A stretch of 33,167 nt of DNA from Bremia lactucae. Lineage: Eukaryota > Oomycota > Peronosporomycetes > Peronosporales > Peronosporaceae. Below the pieces are notes generated by a model. The model saw only the letters and a list, made by a program, of their open reading frames with translations, made no database searches and was not told the DNA's origin. The position numbers and the translations under genes were made by a program. Below are positions 1 through 10,534 of this stretch, in pieces. The DNA is taken from the NCBI RefSeq assembly GCF_004359215.1, contig NC_090618.1:398709-431875 (forward strand), given 5' to 3'. The number at the start of each line of letters is the position of its first letter. Position 1 is the first letter of the stretch.

Positions 1-430
1 TAATGGGGGGTCTCAATGAGGGCCTTGCCCGGACGGAATTGTTCCGATCTCATCCCGCTACTTTCGAAGTGGCAGTTGCCATAGCGCGACACGGTAACTT
101 CGAATTTAAGTCTGCTCGCGTTAGCACGCCTATATACCAAACAAGCTCTTCGAGTACATGGGTACCGTCGAATAGACCGGAACCCATCGATATAAGCCTC
201 GCTGAGGAAGGACACGAGGCTTTTTCAAGCTGGAACAGCATAAGAACATCCATAGATGTTATATGTGCGGAAGCACGAAACATTTGCGTCCGACCTGCCC
301 CCTACGAAATACGCGTAAAGCTCGAAAGAGCACCAATTCCGACTTATACTAGAAATCTGGTACGGTGCGGGAAAACTTCGATACCCAGTAGGTGCGAGGC
401 GCCCTACTGGGGAAGACCTAGGCTCTTTTG
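1..430 (+). pseudogene. Ty3/gypsy gag C-terminus with zinc knuckle (family 1)
   Basis: This is the end of a retrotransposon Gag on the plus strand, cut off by the left window edge. The first part reads as a capsid tail (a GLNEGLARTELFRSHPATF-like stretch). After a frame change, 257-298 encodes a CCHC zinc knuckle (C-x2-C-x4-H-x4-C, CYMCGSTKHLRPTC), the nucleic-acid binding motif of Gag. The capsid part and the knuckle lie in different frames, so the gene is broken by at least one frameshift. It is followed in order by protease and RT domains of the same element. Assignment rests on family resemblance and domain order. Confidence 0.75.
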
Positions 431-512
431 AACCTCTAGGAGGTGAAAGTAAACATGACCTAGCCCTAAAAAGCTCGGAGCGCAATGGCACGGGGCGTGA
501 GTATAAGCTGGC

Positions 513-947
513 TTGTTAGTCACTCAAGCGACTGTGAAGGGCTTTGATAAGCCATGGTCAATTTTAATTGACTCAGAAGCATCTTGCAATGATGCTCGAC
601 GTCTTTCCTTTGAAGGAAGTCAACAATACGTTGAGGCGCATAAAGCCCATAAAAATGATACGATCACTGTTCGCTTAGCAACTGGGACTCGTGTCACTGT
701 TCCTTAAGTTTTATTGAACTTAGGTATAAAGTTTCTGGAATTTGACAGTATGGAACTCTGTCTCGTCCTTAATTTGGATTCGAGATATAATCTCATCCTT
801 GGTATGGCCTGGCTTGAACGCCATGAGCCATGGATCGATTGGAGGTCGAAGACCTTAGGCGCCACGCGCAATGTTCCTAACAAAGTTTTGGAGAGTCATG
901 AACCCACTTTGCTAGGCAACAAAAGCGCTATTGGCGCGGATCATTGA
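513..947 (+). pseudogene. Gypsy retropepsin-like protease (family 1), inactive
   Basis: This is the aspartic protease domain that would process Gag-Pol. The N-terminal half (513-707) contains the active-site region ILIDSEAS, where the expected D-S/T-G triad reads D-S-E, so the catalytic glycine is replaced. A stop codon at 705-707 interrupts it. The C-terminal half resumes near 714 with the typical LILGMAWLERHEPWIDW segment of oomycete gypsy proteases. The domain lies between the zinc knuckle and RT, as expected. Certain as a protease relic, and not functional. Confidence 0.8.
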
Positions 948-1599
948 CTGAGTCTGTCAGTGCTTTGGTCATTGGAATGCCTGAGTCAATTAACTCCAAT
1001 GTTGAAAGCATTACTTCTGAGCCCGACATAGAAGAAGGAAGTGACCCAGAATGTCCTGGCGAACCGCCAATAGTGTCATTTTTGACACTCAGTGCGGCGC
1101 CACCTCGGCCGACCATACTCGGTGGACTTAGACGTGCCACTTCACGTAATTCAGGGATATTACACACATGATGACTCGGCCTTAGGCCAAAAATGCGTTC
1201 AGCATGCAGTGTATCGTTATTGCAACGAGTGTCACTCGACGGAGTACGTGCCGTGCCAAACCCTTTTAATGCACGTGAAGCGACACGTCAACGTTCGCTG
1301 GTAAAGGAAGTTGAGTTACCTTACTCCTTGTCGGATGTCGAATAAGACACCAGGTCTGGTATAAAACCAATACAAGCTGGAAAATTCGGGGACGTGAATG
1401 TACCGGCCTCTAAGAGGCGTTTTGTCTCTACTCCTAGATAGGGGAGACTCAAAGCGTTTATAGCCCCACAAAGTGATACGCGTGAGCAAATACATACGCT
1501 TGTAAATGATGTAGCCAGTAATATTGAGGGAGAAGTCAGCCTTGCGGCAATCCCTTCGTTTCATGCTCTTTTAGAGCTAGACAAAATGTCTTTCGATAA
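948..1599 (+). other. Protease-to-RT linker of gypsy family 1 (degraded)
   Basis: No intact gene is present. Around 1400-1600 the plus strand reads, with stops, as a low-conservation linker (segments such as LKAFIAPQSDTREQI and SNIEGEVSLAAIPSF) that normally joins protease to RT in this type of element. The stretch 948-1310 is poorly conserved in all frames and holds nothing I recognise. Confidence 0.5.
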
Positions 1600-2770
1600 G
1601 TGCGACAAGCCTTAAAGGCTAGCAATTTATCTGATATGGTGGTCATTCGACCCATGATTGAGTTAAACTCATCGTCACTTCTGGACGAAGCTGTCCTGAA
1701 TGACACAAAAGCTGCACTAACTGCGCGGAGTGGGCCATCGATACTTAAAGATCCCACGGATCCATTTTATTCCTTAAATTTGTTAATTAAGGAATTCCAA
1801 GATGTGGTATGTACCAATCCATTATCTGTATCACCTCCGGATGAAGGTATTTGTCATGAAATTGACTTGGTTCCGGGAACCAAAAATTGTATCAGACGAC
1901 AGTGGCCTTTACGATAGGAACAGTTGCCATCATTGACGTTTCTTCGTGCTAAGCACGAGGCGAGAATGGTACGAAAGAGCAAATCTCCCCATTCGACACC
2001 GGCATTTTGTGTCAAAAAGCCAAATGGTAAATGGCGCATTGTACATGCTTATAATAAGCATAATGCTGTCACTATACCAGCGCAAACCCCAAATCCTAGA
2101 AAGGATGTTCTTCAAAACAATATGGTGGGATGTACAATGTACAGTGCACTTGGCTTGATCGATGGCAACTATCAACTGCTCAAGCGAGCTAGCGACATCC
2201 TGCTTACAGCGGTAAGCACCCCAAGTGGTATGTTATGGGAGTGGTTGGTTATGCCACAAGGGCTTTACAACGCCCCGGCTACACTTAATCGTCTAGTGAC
2301 GCAACTGTTTCACCCTCATCGAGACGTATTTTGCCTGCATTTTTGTCCATAGTCGTGCGGAGCAGGGTCGGTCGAATATGGATAACCATTTAGACCATTT
2401 GCGAGCAGTGCTCGAGTGTATGCGCACAAATAGATTGTATGCCAATGCATCTAAAAGCATTTTTGACAGAGAAGAAATTCCTTTCTTAGGGTGCTTTGTT
2501 GGGAAGCAAGCGGATCCCGCTAAGGTTAAAGCCACAGTAGATTGGCCGGTTCCTAAAAGTATTTGCGTAAGTGGTTGGGTCTCGCCAATTATTTACACAA
2601 ATAAAGCGAAAATATCGCTGATATGGCTTGGCCATTATCTAATCTCCTTAAAAGGATACAGAATGGGCTGGACTTCAATAGTTAATTTTTTTTGTGATAA
2701 GCGGTGGTCGCGGACGATAAATATAGCGTCGCAGCCTGCGATTATGCATCACGGAAGAAGCGTGCAGTAA
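1600..2770 (+). pseudogene. Gypsy reverse transcriptase fragment (family 1), catalytic motif lost
   Basis: This is the RT domain, which would copy element RNA into DNA. Recognisable pieces in order are the entry segment ([17 protein letters not shown]), fingers and palm (SPHSTPAFCVKKPNGKWRIV, STPSGMLWEWLVMPQG) and the region after the catalytic site (LRAVLECMRTNRLYAN, EEIPFLGCFVGK, ADPAKVKATVDWPVP). The YxDD catalytic box should lie near 2320-2350. There the frame breaks (HPHRDVFCLHF) and the box is absent. Several stops and frameshifts follow, and similarity fades near 2650-2770, just before an LTR of another family. Confidence 0.85.
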
Positions 2771-2802
2771 AACTTAACTTGTATCATTTACATATAGTAA
2801 AT

Positions 2803-3294
2803 TTCAACGGGGCACCATTTGCTATTACTGTTGAAAGTACTATTTAACCTTCACTGCCTCGACTACTTCACGTATACGACGTGCAGAGGGAGATTCAAAG
2901 AAGCTAGGAAGTCCTAGCTACCAAAATTGAACTCTTAGGCTTTAGAACAGAAAAAAGTAACATCGTATTAATATATCCAACTTTCTGCGTAGCGATCTTC
3001 TATCTTCTACTGACTTTATTATTTAAATAGCAAAATATGAATGACACCTACTTGCGCACCGCTCAATCGTCTCTAGTAACGATTCACGGGGTTGATTTAA
3101 CCTTAAATCAACCATTCAATAGAACTAAAATATTATTGCTTCATCTTACCAAATTTGGTAAGATTGGAGCCAATAACTCAAAATAAATAAAGATAATATT
3201 TTGTACGACTAAATATTATTTCCACTCATAGAATATAATATTAATTATTTCTTTTGTTGGAAATAATAATTATGTAATTGGATACCCCGTTACA
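2803..3294. repeat. LTR of gypsy family 2 (copy A)
   Basis: About 490 bp, AT-rich. It aligns by eye with copies at 12990-13443 and 31051-31488. Shared blocks include CGACTACTTCACGTA, the GTGCAGAGG region and a late block around 3180-3290. It starts near an AACGGGGCAC motif and ends in CCCCGTTACA, a gypsy-type terminus (TGTAACGGGG...CCCCGTTACA). Because the ends are inverted repeats of each other, orientation cannot be told from the ends alone. If it belongs with the minus-strand pol at 4150-7435, it is the 3' LTR. Confidence 0.7.
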
Positions 3295-3324
3295 TCACCC
3301 CGTCACACTGATGTGGAGTGACAC

Positions 3325-4170
3325 TTGAATGCGACTGTCTTTCCCTTTAGATTTTGCATATTGGTTTTAAATTTACTACTCGAATTTTATTGCATAATCA
3401 ATTCGTTTGCGCTTGGTGTCGAAACCCGTGCGCGTAGCTCGCAAGATCGCAAAGCTGGCAGCTACATGGACCAGAGCAGCTGTGGCAATGCAAATGCTTC
3501 AGTAAACGCCAATACGTCTACTGTTGGGAATTCGCCACCTCCTACTCCAACTGGAGGTGACTGGTATATGTCACCTGCTACTCCCATTGTAGGTGACAAG
3601 TCGGCGTCATCGCCCGACTCCGTGGCAACTGTTTGGGCCTCCGGATCAACCGACGACCAAAGAGGTGAATGACGAAGTTGTTTGACACTTCGTCAGACCC
3701 TTTTGGTGCGGAGGCATCTTGTGATGACTTTATGGACGGCGCTGACTCTGGTGATATCAGAATGTATTTCAAGGACGGAATGAATCAAAAGATCACTCCA
3801 AGAGCATGTTGGCGTTAACGTTAAAATGATCCGACGGGAGAGGGACCGCAATGTTTTGCGGCTCGCTCCCGAAAAGAAGCCTTGATTGCCATCCAAGGGC
3901 AACCTAACTCGTTGGTCTAGTATGACCAATGATCGGTACGATATTCCGTTATTCAACCCATATAGGCTCCACAAACGTGGTGAGGACGAAACGGAATTAT
4001 TCAGCGATGACATTTATACGGCATCGGTGATTCACATGTAAGCGAGCAAGGATGTCATTTCTTTGTTCCAAGCTTGGGAAGCATTTGTACAGAATGTACG
4101 AAGCATAGGCCGCGAGGCCTGGCTTGACAAACCGGCTGAGTTCCGTGAACGGTTGTATGCTTTGTAGAAG
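3325..4170 (+). pseudogene. Opposite-strand accessory ORF of gypsy family 2 (copy A)
   Basis: A broken plus-strand coding region that begins 31 bp after the LTR. The first part (3325-3672) encodes a Ser/Pro/Asn-rich, low-complexity segment. After a frameshift, 3695-3790 reads SDPFGAEASCDDFMDG and onward. The final part (about 3830-4160) contains EKKP, then a PLF...LH segment, and ends with SLFQAWEAFVQNV and IGREAWL (IGREAW at 4105-4122). The same ordered motifs occur in the ORF at 31546-32482, so this was a real protein. It has no zinc knuckle, protease or polymerase motif, and I do not recognise a function. It runs against the adjacent pol genes and sits between integrase and LTR. Alternative: the Gag of an unrelated plus-strand element. 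Confidence 0.6.
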
Positions 4171-4690
4171 CATGCACTGAACTGTTGATGGCAAATTCTA
4201 CTATCGGCAAGAACTCGCTCCAACTAGTAAAATAGGGGGCGTATCCGCGGAGTATCTCTTCGAGGAAACGATTTGCACGTTCTGTTCGACCGTCTGTCTT
4301 AGGATGGTAAGAAGTTGACATTTTCAATTGTTTTCCAAGTGTTTTGCACACAGATTGCCAAAATTCCACCGGGTATGTGGGGTCGCGAATTCACGGGGTA
4401 ACCCATGGAGTCAAAATATCGTGTAAGAAAAGACACGAGCACAGCCTTTGACTGTGATTGACTCCGGGACTTACATGATGCGTAAACGCAAATTATTATG
4501 TGTGGGCACGAGGTGTGTCGCCAGCACTGGTTTTATAGTATAGTCACCCATCGCGTGTTGTGTATCGATCTGTTGAAGATCGATGTAATTTCACAATTCT
4601 TTTAAGGATTGGGGATGGATTTCTGAGGTAATTTATCAGTCCTTTCAGAGACTTAACTCCTTAGTAGCTCTATTGACGTCGTCAAGTAAT
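4150..4690 (-). pseudogene. Gypsy integrase fragment (family 2)
   Basis: Minus-strand reading shows the integrase catalytic core. A degraded ESITVKGCARVFS segment lies near 4420-4470. It is followed by EFWQSVCKTLGKQLKMSTS, HPKTDGRTERANRFLEEILRG (which includes the DDE glutamate context TER) and LPIVEFAINSSVHAST. The two catalytic aspartates are not clearly preserved. The C-terminal part is cut near 4150, where the opposite-strand ORF ends. It would have integrated element cDNA and is now inactive. Confidence 0.8.
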
Positions 4691-4705
4691 GCTGACGACG
4701 GAAAC

Positions 4706-5179
4706 TTATTGTTGGAACAGTCGGGTCATGCTCACTGTTGTTTGTTGTAACAGTGGCCTATGCTCACTGTTGATTTGCGCAGCCGGCTCATCGGGCCGAC
4801 GCGAAAGGGCATCAACGACGACGTTAAGCCGTCCTGGTTTATACTCCACGGTAAAGTTATACTCCGCGATGAAAGACAACCATCTCGCCAATCTTTGCGA
4901 GAGGTGTGGACTGTTTACGGCCGTGCGAAAATATGCATTGTTCGTAAATACAATTAACGGTCTAACTCCCAAGAGGAAGACCCTAAACTTACCCAGTGCG
5001 TATTTAATGGCAAGGAGTTTCTTGTCATGCACTGAATAGTTGCGTTCAGCTAGTTGGAGCTGACGCAATTGATAGCAAATGACGCGCTCTGCGCCGTCTG
5101 TGTCATATTGCATTAACGCGCAGCCGGTTGCAAAATCGCTGGCGTCGCAGACCACATTAAATTCTGGCTTGGTCCGCAA
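4706..5179 (-). pseudogene. Gypsy RNase H domain (family 2), catalytic residues altered
   Basis: An open minus-strand stretch of 157 aa that reads as the RT-linked RNase H. It contains FNVVCDASDFATGCALMQY, HDKKLLAIKYAL, a short FTNNAYFRTAVNS segment and LARWLSFIAEYNFTVEYKPG, ending in DALSRRPDE. In this family the second and third metal ligands normally sit in DKELL and YTDHAS. Here they read DKKLL (E to K) and FTNNAY (D to N), so the domain should be inactive even though the frame is open. Confidence 0.85.
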
Positions 5180-5189
5180 TCGCCAGGAG

Positions 5190-6107
5190 ATTGCATGAAG
5201 CTTTGCTTGATACCATCAAAAGAACGCTGACAATCAGCGTTCCATGACCACTTTACATTTTTCTTCAACAAAGAGGAAAAATGTACTGTCATTTCGGCAT
5301 AATTGCGGGAGTATACGCCGCTAAGCCGAGGAACTTTCGAAGCTCCTAAACATCGATTGGTACAGTGTAATCGGTGATCGCCTTAATCTTTTCCGGATCC
5401 GGGCTAACACCGTGTTTACCCACGATGCATTCAAGAAGTAGTATTTCGGTTGCAATTAATATACACTTGTTGAGACTTGCAATACGCTCAACTTATGCTT
5501 ACGCATAATTGTAGGAACCTTGTACACGTGGGTAAGATCTTTTTCAACGCCCGACTTTCTGTTCTTGGCTGTGCTATGAACGAAGACGTCATCAAAATAT
5601 CTCGGTGCAAAAATCCCGCACCGATCTTAACGATTGATTACACATCTATTAAATGTCGCAGGTGCATTACTAAGTCCCTGCGACATGACTAGCCACTCCC
5701 ATAGCATTCCGCTTGGGGGTGCTTACTGCTCTGAACGGGATATCCAGTTCACGCATAAGTATTTAATAGAATCTTTCCATCATATCCATTTACGAAAACA
5801 TAGTACGCTTCGACATACCATCAAGGACTTCGTCGTTTCGTGGTGTCGTATAGGCCGGTACCATTGCAGCATTCAGTTTATTGAGCGCATGCCCAATTCG
5901 CCGCCCTCCTGTTGATTTACCAACATAGAACGTCGGAGAGCTTTGTGGGGAGACTGACTCCCTCACATGGCCCGCTGCTAATCGTTCGGCAAAAAAATTG
6001 TCGATCGCTAATACATGTTCACGAAGCAATGGCCATTTCTTTATGACACAGTATTTTGAACCTGGGATTAGGTCATTTTCGTGTCGAGTGCCTTTGTCGT
6101 TAGGCAA
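5190..6107 (-). pseudogene. Gypsy reverse transcriptase (family 2, copy A)
   Basis: Minus-strand RT in several frames. The N-terminal part (6107-5790) contains RHENDLIPGSKYCVIKKWPL, HVRESVSPQSSPTFYVGK and HALNKLNAAMVPA. The catalytic YFDD box is intact at 5588-5599, followed by the MRKHKL, CIVGKHGVSPDPEKIKAITD and ELRKFLGLAAY motifs. RNase H begins directly after. Stops and frame changes near 5700-5790 and 5200-5560 make it a pseudogene. Confidence 0.85.
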
Positions 6108-6182
6108 CTTGCACGGTACTGATTCAGGAAAGACATCCTTGAATTCGATTAAATCCTTATATAAAGGGTTTGTCTTAGAAGG

Positions 6183-6521
6183 CTACCAGGATTGGGACGT
6201 AAAATGCTCCATCCGAGTCATCTCATCGAGGACACTTTCGTCAATCGATAAGCTTCTGGGAACCCGTTCATACTCAGGAAATACTATTGCCGGCCGAATA
6301 TCAGCCACGTAGTTGTCATCTGTGACAAGAACGTAGATCTGCTTGACTTTGCCACTACGCATATCATGCAAGAACCGTTTTGGTTCTAGCGTTGGCAATT
6401 GCGTATTCTCCGAAGTTAACTTCGGAGGCGCTATCAGATCAAGTGTATAAACGCCTACACTTGATCCGTTGTTAGCTAAGACATTTAATGTCTCAGTCTC
6501 CTCTTTGCAACTTATTTCCAA
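6183..6521 (-). pseudogene. Protease-RT linker of gypsy family 2
   Basis: An open 112-codon minus-strand stretch with PKRFLHDMRSGKVKQIYVLV and SIDESVLDEMTRMEHFTSQSW. It resembles the acidic linker that leads into RT in oomycete gypsy polyproteins, and it has no enzymatic motif. A related linker occurs at 26121-26437 and 28031-28354 in family 3 (short FLAKLKEGKIHE and MDESVLE segments). Confidence 0.6.
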
Positions 6522-6989
6522 AGGTACCTGGGAACCTTTGGCTACAGGTTTTTGGGGACTTACTCCCGCAGAGTCTTGGGGACTTATTCACTCAAGTATT
6601 ATTTGGGAAGTACCCCCCCCCCAACTGCCTCTAGCTGTGGTTGCGCAACCTCAGCGAATTCCTCTAAGATCGACTCTCCAGTCGATCTAGAACTTTCGCA
6701 CTGTCTCGTATAAACAGGCGTTGAATATTCTTTGATATTTTTTCAAGCAAGCATCCTTGTTTCGTACTGCTAAACTTATCCGAGTGGTCGAACTTCGACG
6801 CTGCCTGTGCTTGTGCATATCTAACTTCACAGCGTGATGGGTCTTGTGCAGTGGTGCAGACGAATGAACCACAATTGAGGCCACGCACTCACTCGTTGAA
6901 CATCCACACGCTTGTGGACTCTCCAAGACATTTATCGGATGGCCATCTACTGAATGAGAGGCATTCATCGTCATGACTTGATGCTGCCA

Positions 6990-7435
6990 GGCTCGTACTT
7001 TCGAGCCATAATAATTCTAGGATGACATCAAATTCGTCATCCAATTTTTAGTACAATGAAATCATCATCGTACTCTTTGCTCTTAAACTTGTATTGGATA
7101 CCAACTGCACGTTTACTTATTGTTGCAGATGCGTATGTGCTAGGCGCACTGTCAACCTCGTTACAGGGATACCACGCTCAATGAATTTGAGTCTGCAATC
7201 TTCTAGCGATTTCCGTCGCAAAAATTAGTTGACACCCCATAATCGACAAGAAACTTTAGTGGCAATTTATTTGCCACTATAATTTTAAGGGTGGTGAGGT
7301 TAACCTCATCACCTGAGGCATTATCACACAATTTTTGTATGTGACGAGCAACTTTCGCTAAAGGCCTGCAAATTCTTTTGACCTTGCTGGATCAGTAGGG
7401 CGCTCCGCACCTTCTGACCCCGACCGTTATTAGAC
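6990..7435 (-). pseudogene. Gypsy protease remnant (family 2, copy A)
   Basis: Minus-strand relic of the retropepsin, homologous by DNA alignment to 21010-21480. The active-site region around 7220-7260 reads LVDYG where the other copy has LVDCGA. The downstream DDKFD-like segment near 7030-7070 is frameshifted. The stretch 6600-6990 between this relic and the linker holds only low-similarity sequence. Similarity ends at about 7435, just before the copia LTR. Confidence 0.6.
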
Positions 7436-7465
7436 GACCCGCTTTGCCTTTGCGATGACGCAACA

Positions 7466-7656
7466 TGTTGGAAAATGGTCTTTTACAGGCTTTAATACCG
7501 CCAGGTTGAAGCCATCAACAAACTGTCGTTCCCCAGAACTGTCTTTCATTCGTATATTTGGGTGTGTTGCAGGGGACATAAAATACAGTAGGTGAGCATA
7601 CCCTCTCGCAGGAGCAAGGAGCAACTGCAAATCAGGGTAATAGTAGGTATGACACA
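7466..7656 (+). repeat. 5' LTR of the copia element
   Basis: 191 bp, starting TGTTGGAAAATGG and ending GGTATGACACA. It aligns along its length with 12334-12524, including the shared blocks CTTTCATT, GGTGTGTTGCAGG and CTCGCAGGAGCAAGGAGCA. A TGG at 7659-7661, shortly after the LTR end, could start a primer-binding site, but I cannot match it to a tRNA. Confidence 0.85.
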
Positions 7657-7990
7657 GGTGGCTGCTCGCGAAAGGGGCGCCACTGAGGGAAGGTACTTGG
7701 GCGCTCGCGAAAGGGTGTGCTAAGTGTGGAATCCTTTACAAACAGCGATATTGCCGCAGAGCTGGCTATGATTTCTTCGCGTTTGGACTTTATGGATAAA
7801 GAGAATCAGGAGCGAGGACAGTACCATCACTAAGGGCCAAGTGTTACCACCTCGTAATTTGAATGCAGAAGGAATTGGGTAGATGAAATACGCCCCATAA
7901 AAAAAACGTGAAAGTGGACCTTGAAATTGGTTGACAGACATCAAGTTTTTTCGCTACGCGAAGTGGAGTTCATGGTCCAGGTGCGCGCGC

Positions 7991-9023
7991 ATGGCAGAGC
8001 AGGCTCAAGCGAATTACCAGCAGCAGCTCACGTATGAGCGCCAGCGTATGCAGCACCAATTCTAGCATGAGCACCAGGGGTTGCTGAGTTGCACCAATGG
8101 GTTGCTGAGTTGCACCAAGGGGTAGAGGGGCTTCAAGAAAAGTTGTCGCGTCAAAACGAAATAAATTTGCGCCTACAAGAACAACTCAATTTACATGCTG
8201 ACGAAAGACCTATGGGAATAGATGTGGTGGGTGTATTAGATCCAACCTTTGTAAAGGTCCCGAATTTAAGTGAAGGCAAGTTTAGTATTGAGTTTTTGCT
8301 TTTGATGGATTCGAAGTCTACAAGGGACTAGGAGCTGGATTTGTGCAATGGGGTGAGCTGTTACTAGTCAACATTGACTTGGCTAAGCGAGCGTTAGGTT
8401 TTCGCTGGCCAGAAGAATACAAGGTATCTCGATTTGGAGAATTTCTTCGCGGGAAAGCGACATCGTGGCACAGTTGGTGGAAAATGTCACCGACTCTTGA
8501 ATTTGTTATGGACAAGATGGTGGAGGTCTATCGCATTTTTTTTAAAAGCAACAGACTATCAAGCTGTTAGCCGCATGAAATGATAAAGGCCGGACGTGGA
8601 ATGACCACTTGCTTTATCTGGTGGCTCTGCAGGAGGCAACGAGCTCGGGCGAAGAACTAATTTTGGAAAACATCGTGAAGTAAGCACAGCCCGAGTCTCG
8701 AGCGTTGTTTCTTTAACAGTACAATCGGTACCGCACGGGCTACTTGGCTCACGCTGAAGAAATTGGTACTTTTGTCCAAGGACTGGAGGATGAGACAATG
8801 CGTGATCGTCAAACCGGTCGTGAGCAGGTGAGCGCCATGATTGAGACGAGACGAAGTCACAAATACAAACAAACTGATCAAATCGCGTGTTATTGCAAAG
8901 CGTAAGGAAAGAAAAAATGACGAAATCCATGAGAATGTTGCACTAAGTAAAGGTAACAATTGGGCCTCTGCTGCAAACGATTGTGATGATTTGAATGACA
9001 ATGATTCGATATTTGACACTTAA
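7991..9023 (+). pseudogene. Copia gag (capsid region)
   Basis: Starts plausibly at ATG 7991 (MAEQAQANYQQQLTYER). It encodes a Gln-rich, coiled-coil-like N-terminus with two copies of an AELHQ-type heptad from a 21-bp tandem repeat. Frameshifts follow, and then capsid-like segments: FGEFLRGKATSWHSWWKMS, FVMDKMVEVYR, TWNDHLLYLVALQEA and AHAEEIGTFVQGLE. The C-terminal part (8841-9023) is rich in Lys, Asn and Asp. No zinc knuckle was found. In-frame stops at several points show it is dead. Confidence 0.7.
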
Positions 9024-9254
9024 GCATGTTGTCATTTAGTCCGTGATGTGTAGATGTTGGCTAAGGCTGAACGCTGTGCAAACAGTGTAGTGGTTCCGCA
9101 GCCGGATGGCACGCCGTTACAAGTTACCAAAAGCAGTAAAGCGCGCTTGCACATCTGTTGATGGTGTAGACACTGATATTGAGTTCTCGTGTGCTAATTA
9201 ATAGCCGCAACTGACAAGAAAATTGGTGTCGTATGGCCGTTTAGCAGACCACGA
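9001..9254 (+). pseudogene. Copia aspartic protease remnant
   Basis: Between gag and integrase the plus strand reads FDT, stop, ACCHLVRD, then CANSVVVPQPDGTPLQVTK. This resembles copia proteases, where a D-S/T-G motif is followed by a C-x-H-L-x-x-D stretch. Further on, LVSYGRLAD in another frame matches the conserved end of the domain. It is short and carries several stops. Confidence 0.6.
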
Positions 9255-10420
9255 GTGTTTGCAAATACAATCAAATGGAATAGACGCTGTCTCAAGGAAT
9301 GGATCTCGAGTATTTTACGCTACGGTGATGAATCACGTGATGATTGTAAAATATCTGTAACAAACGAGGACGAACATGGTATTAATGATATTTCGATGAG
9401 TGCGGTAGCTACTGATGAGTCTGGACAGCCAGTGCAGAAGGGAACCCTATTGTACTTCCACCTGCGTTTAGATCATCTGAATTTTGACACAATTGAACGT
9501 CTGGCGCGTACGTCATGCTTGGGAACTGAGCTGACGGATTCTAAAAAAAAGGATTGTTCACTCTGTGCACAAGGAATGTAGACACGGGCCGCTCAGCTAA
9601 AAAGGACACCAGTGAGAGTGCACCGACGGATTGCGTTGGAATTGTGTTTTGTAGCGACCTCAAGGATCCGAGTACACCGCGCGATCGGAGAGGCAACAGG
9701 CATCTGGTCAACTTTGTGGGCCACAGAACCAATTATTGTCGTGTCTTTTTGTCCAAAACGAAGGACCAAGCTACAAAGGTTTTGGTCCATTTTGAGAAAC
9801 GTTACAATTGCCGCGTGAATGTGCTCCGAACAGATGGTAGCGGAGAATACAAGAACCTAGGTTTGTTTTGTTGTGGCTCTGTAGTTGCACGGCAATTACA
9901 GAGGCATAAAACCAGGCTGGAAATGGAAAGGCGGAGCGCCTGCACCAGACGGTAAAGAATATGGTTCAGCGCATGATTTTTTCGTGTAATCTCCACTTTC
10001 CTTTTGGAGCGACGAAGCCGAATGTGCGGCTTACATTTTAAATGGAATGCCAACCCGCTCCAACCCTAAGCAGGCGTCTCCAATAGAGATGCTGACTGGG
10101 AAATCGCCAAGTTTGGTGGATATTATCGCTTTCGAGTCTCAGTCCGTGATCCTAGAAAGGATTGATTGAAGCAGCGCTCCAAGGTTTGAGCTGTTGTTGG
10201 AAAGAGCGATGAGATACGAGTATTTACGATTGGCTTTCGCGTGATCGTACGGTCATCACTTCTCGCCACGTCCGTCACGTCAAGACGCTGACAGTCGAGA
10301 ACAATAAACAATTGAAGGAGGTCAAAAGTAACGAGGCTAGGAATGAAATACAAGAGCTAGCGCGCACGCGCCAATATCAGTATGCTAGTACCATTACTGT
10401 ACAGATGGAAGGTCCAGATG
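9255..10420 (+). pseudogene. Copia integrase
   Basis: The pre-integrase zinc-binding part lies in 9255-9581: YFHLRLDHLNFDTIERLAR and, further on, CSLCAQG, giving an HHCC set. The catalytic core follows, with CSDLKDPSTP (first D), NYCRVFLSKTKDQA, LRTDGSGEY (second D) and GKAERLHQTVKNM (E) in a shifted frame. The DDE residues are therefore visible, though not in one frame. Later pieces include AAYILNGMPTRSNPKQASPIE and MLTGKSPSL. Integrase inserts the cDNA; this copy is broken by frameshifts near 9590, 9860 and 10150. Confidence 0.85.
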
Positions 10421-10534
10421 AGCCACCTTAAATTAATTGCGTGCCTAACCCGTTGAGAATGAACTACGACGCTCTTAGCGTACTACGAAAAATCGTTGCG
10501 GCAAACGGAGGCGGACATGGATACTTAAATTGGT

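Larger units (their letters stand above)
4150..7435 (-). mobile_element. Ty3/gypsy family 2, minus-strand pol region (copy A)
   Basis: A continuous minus-strand run of protease (about 7435-6990), linker (6521-6183), RT (6107-5190), RNase H (5179-4706) and integrase (about 4690-4150), in normal Ty3/gypsy order. Gag and the 5' LTR are missing: the right end stops just before the copia element at 7466. Frameshifts and stops are scattered throughout. The RT and post-RT motifs match those at 20133-20980 and 32518-33167, so all three belong to one family. Confidence 0.85.

Noticed and set aside
7657..7680. Clear tRNA-complementary primer-binding site of the copia element
   Set aside because: A TGG lies near the LTR end, but the following bases cannot be matched confidently to any tRNA 3' end or anticodon-stem sequence.
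8559..9019. Minus-strand open frames of about 120 codons
   Set aside because: They are antisense to copia gag segments (TWNDHLLYLVALQEA) and show no motif of their own.
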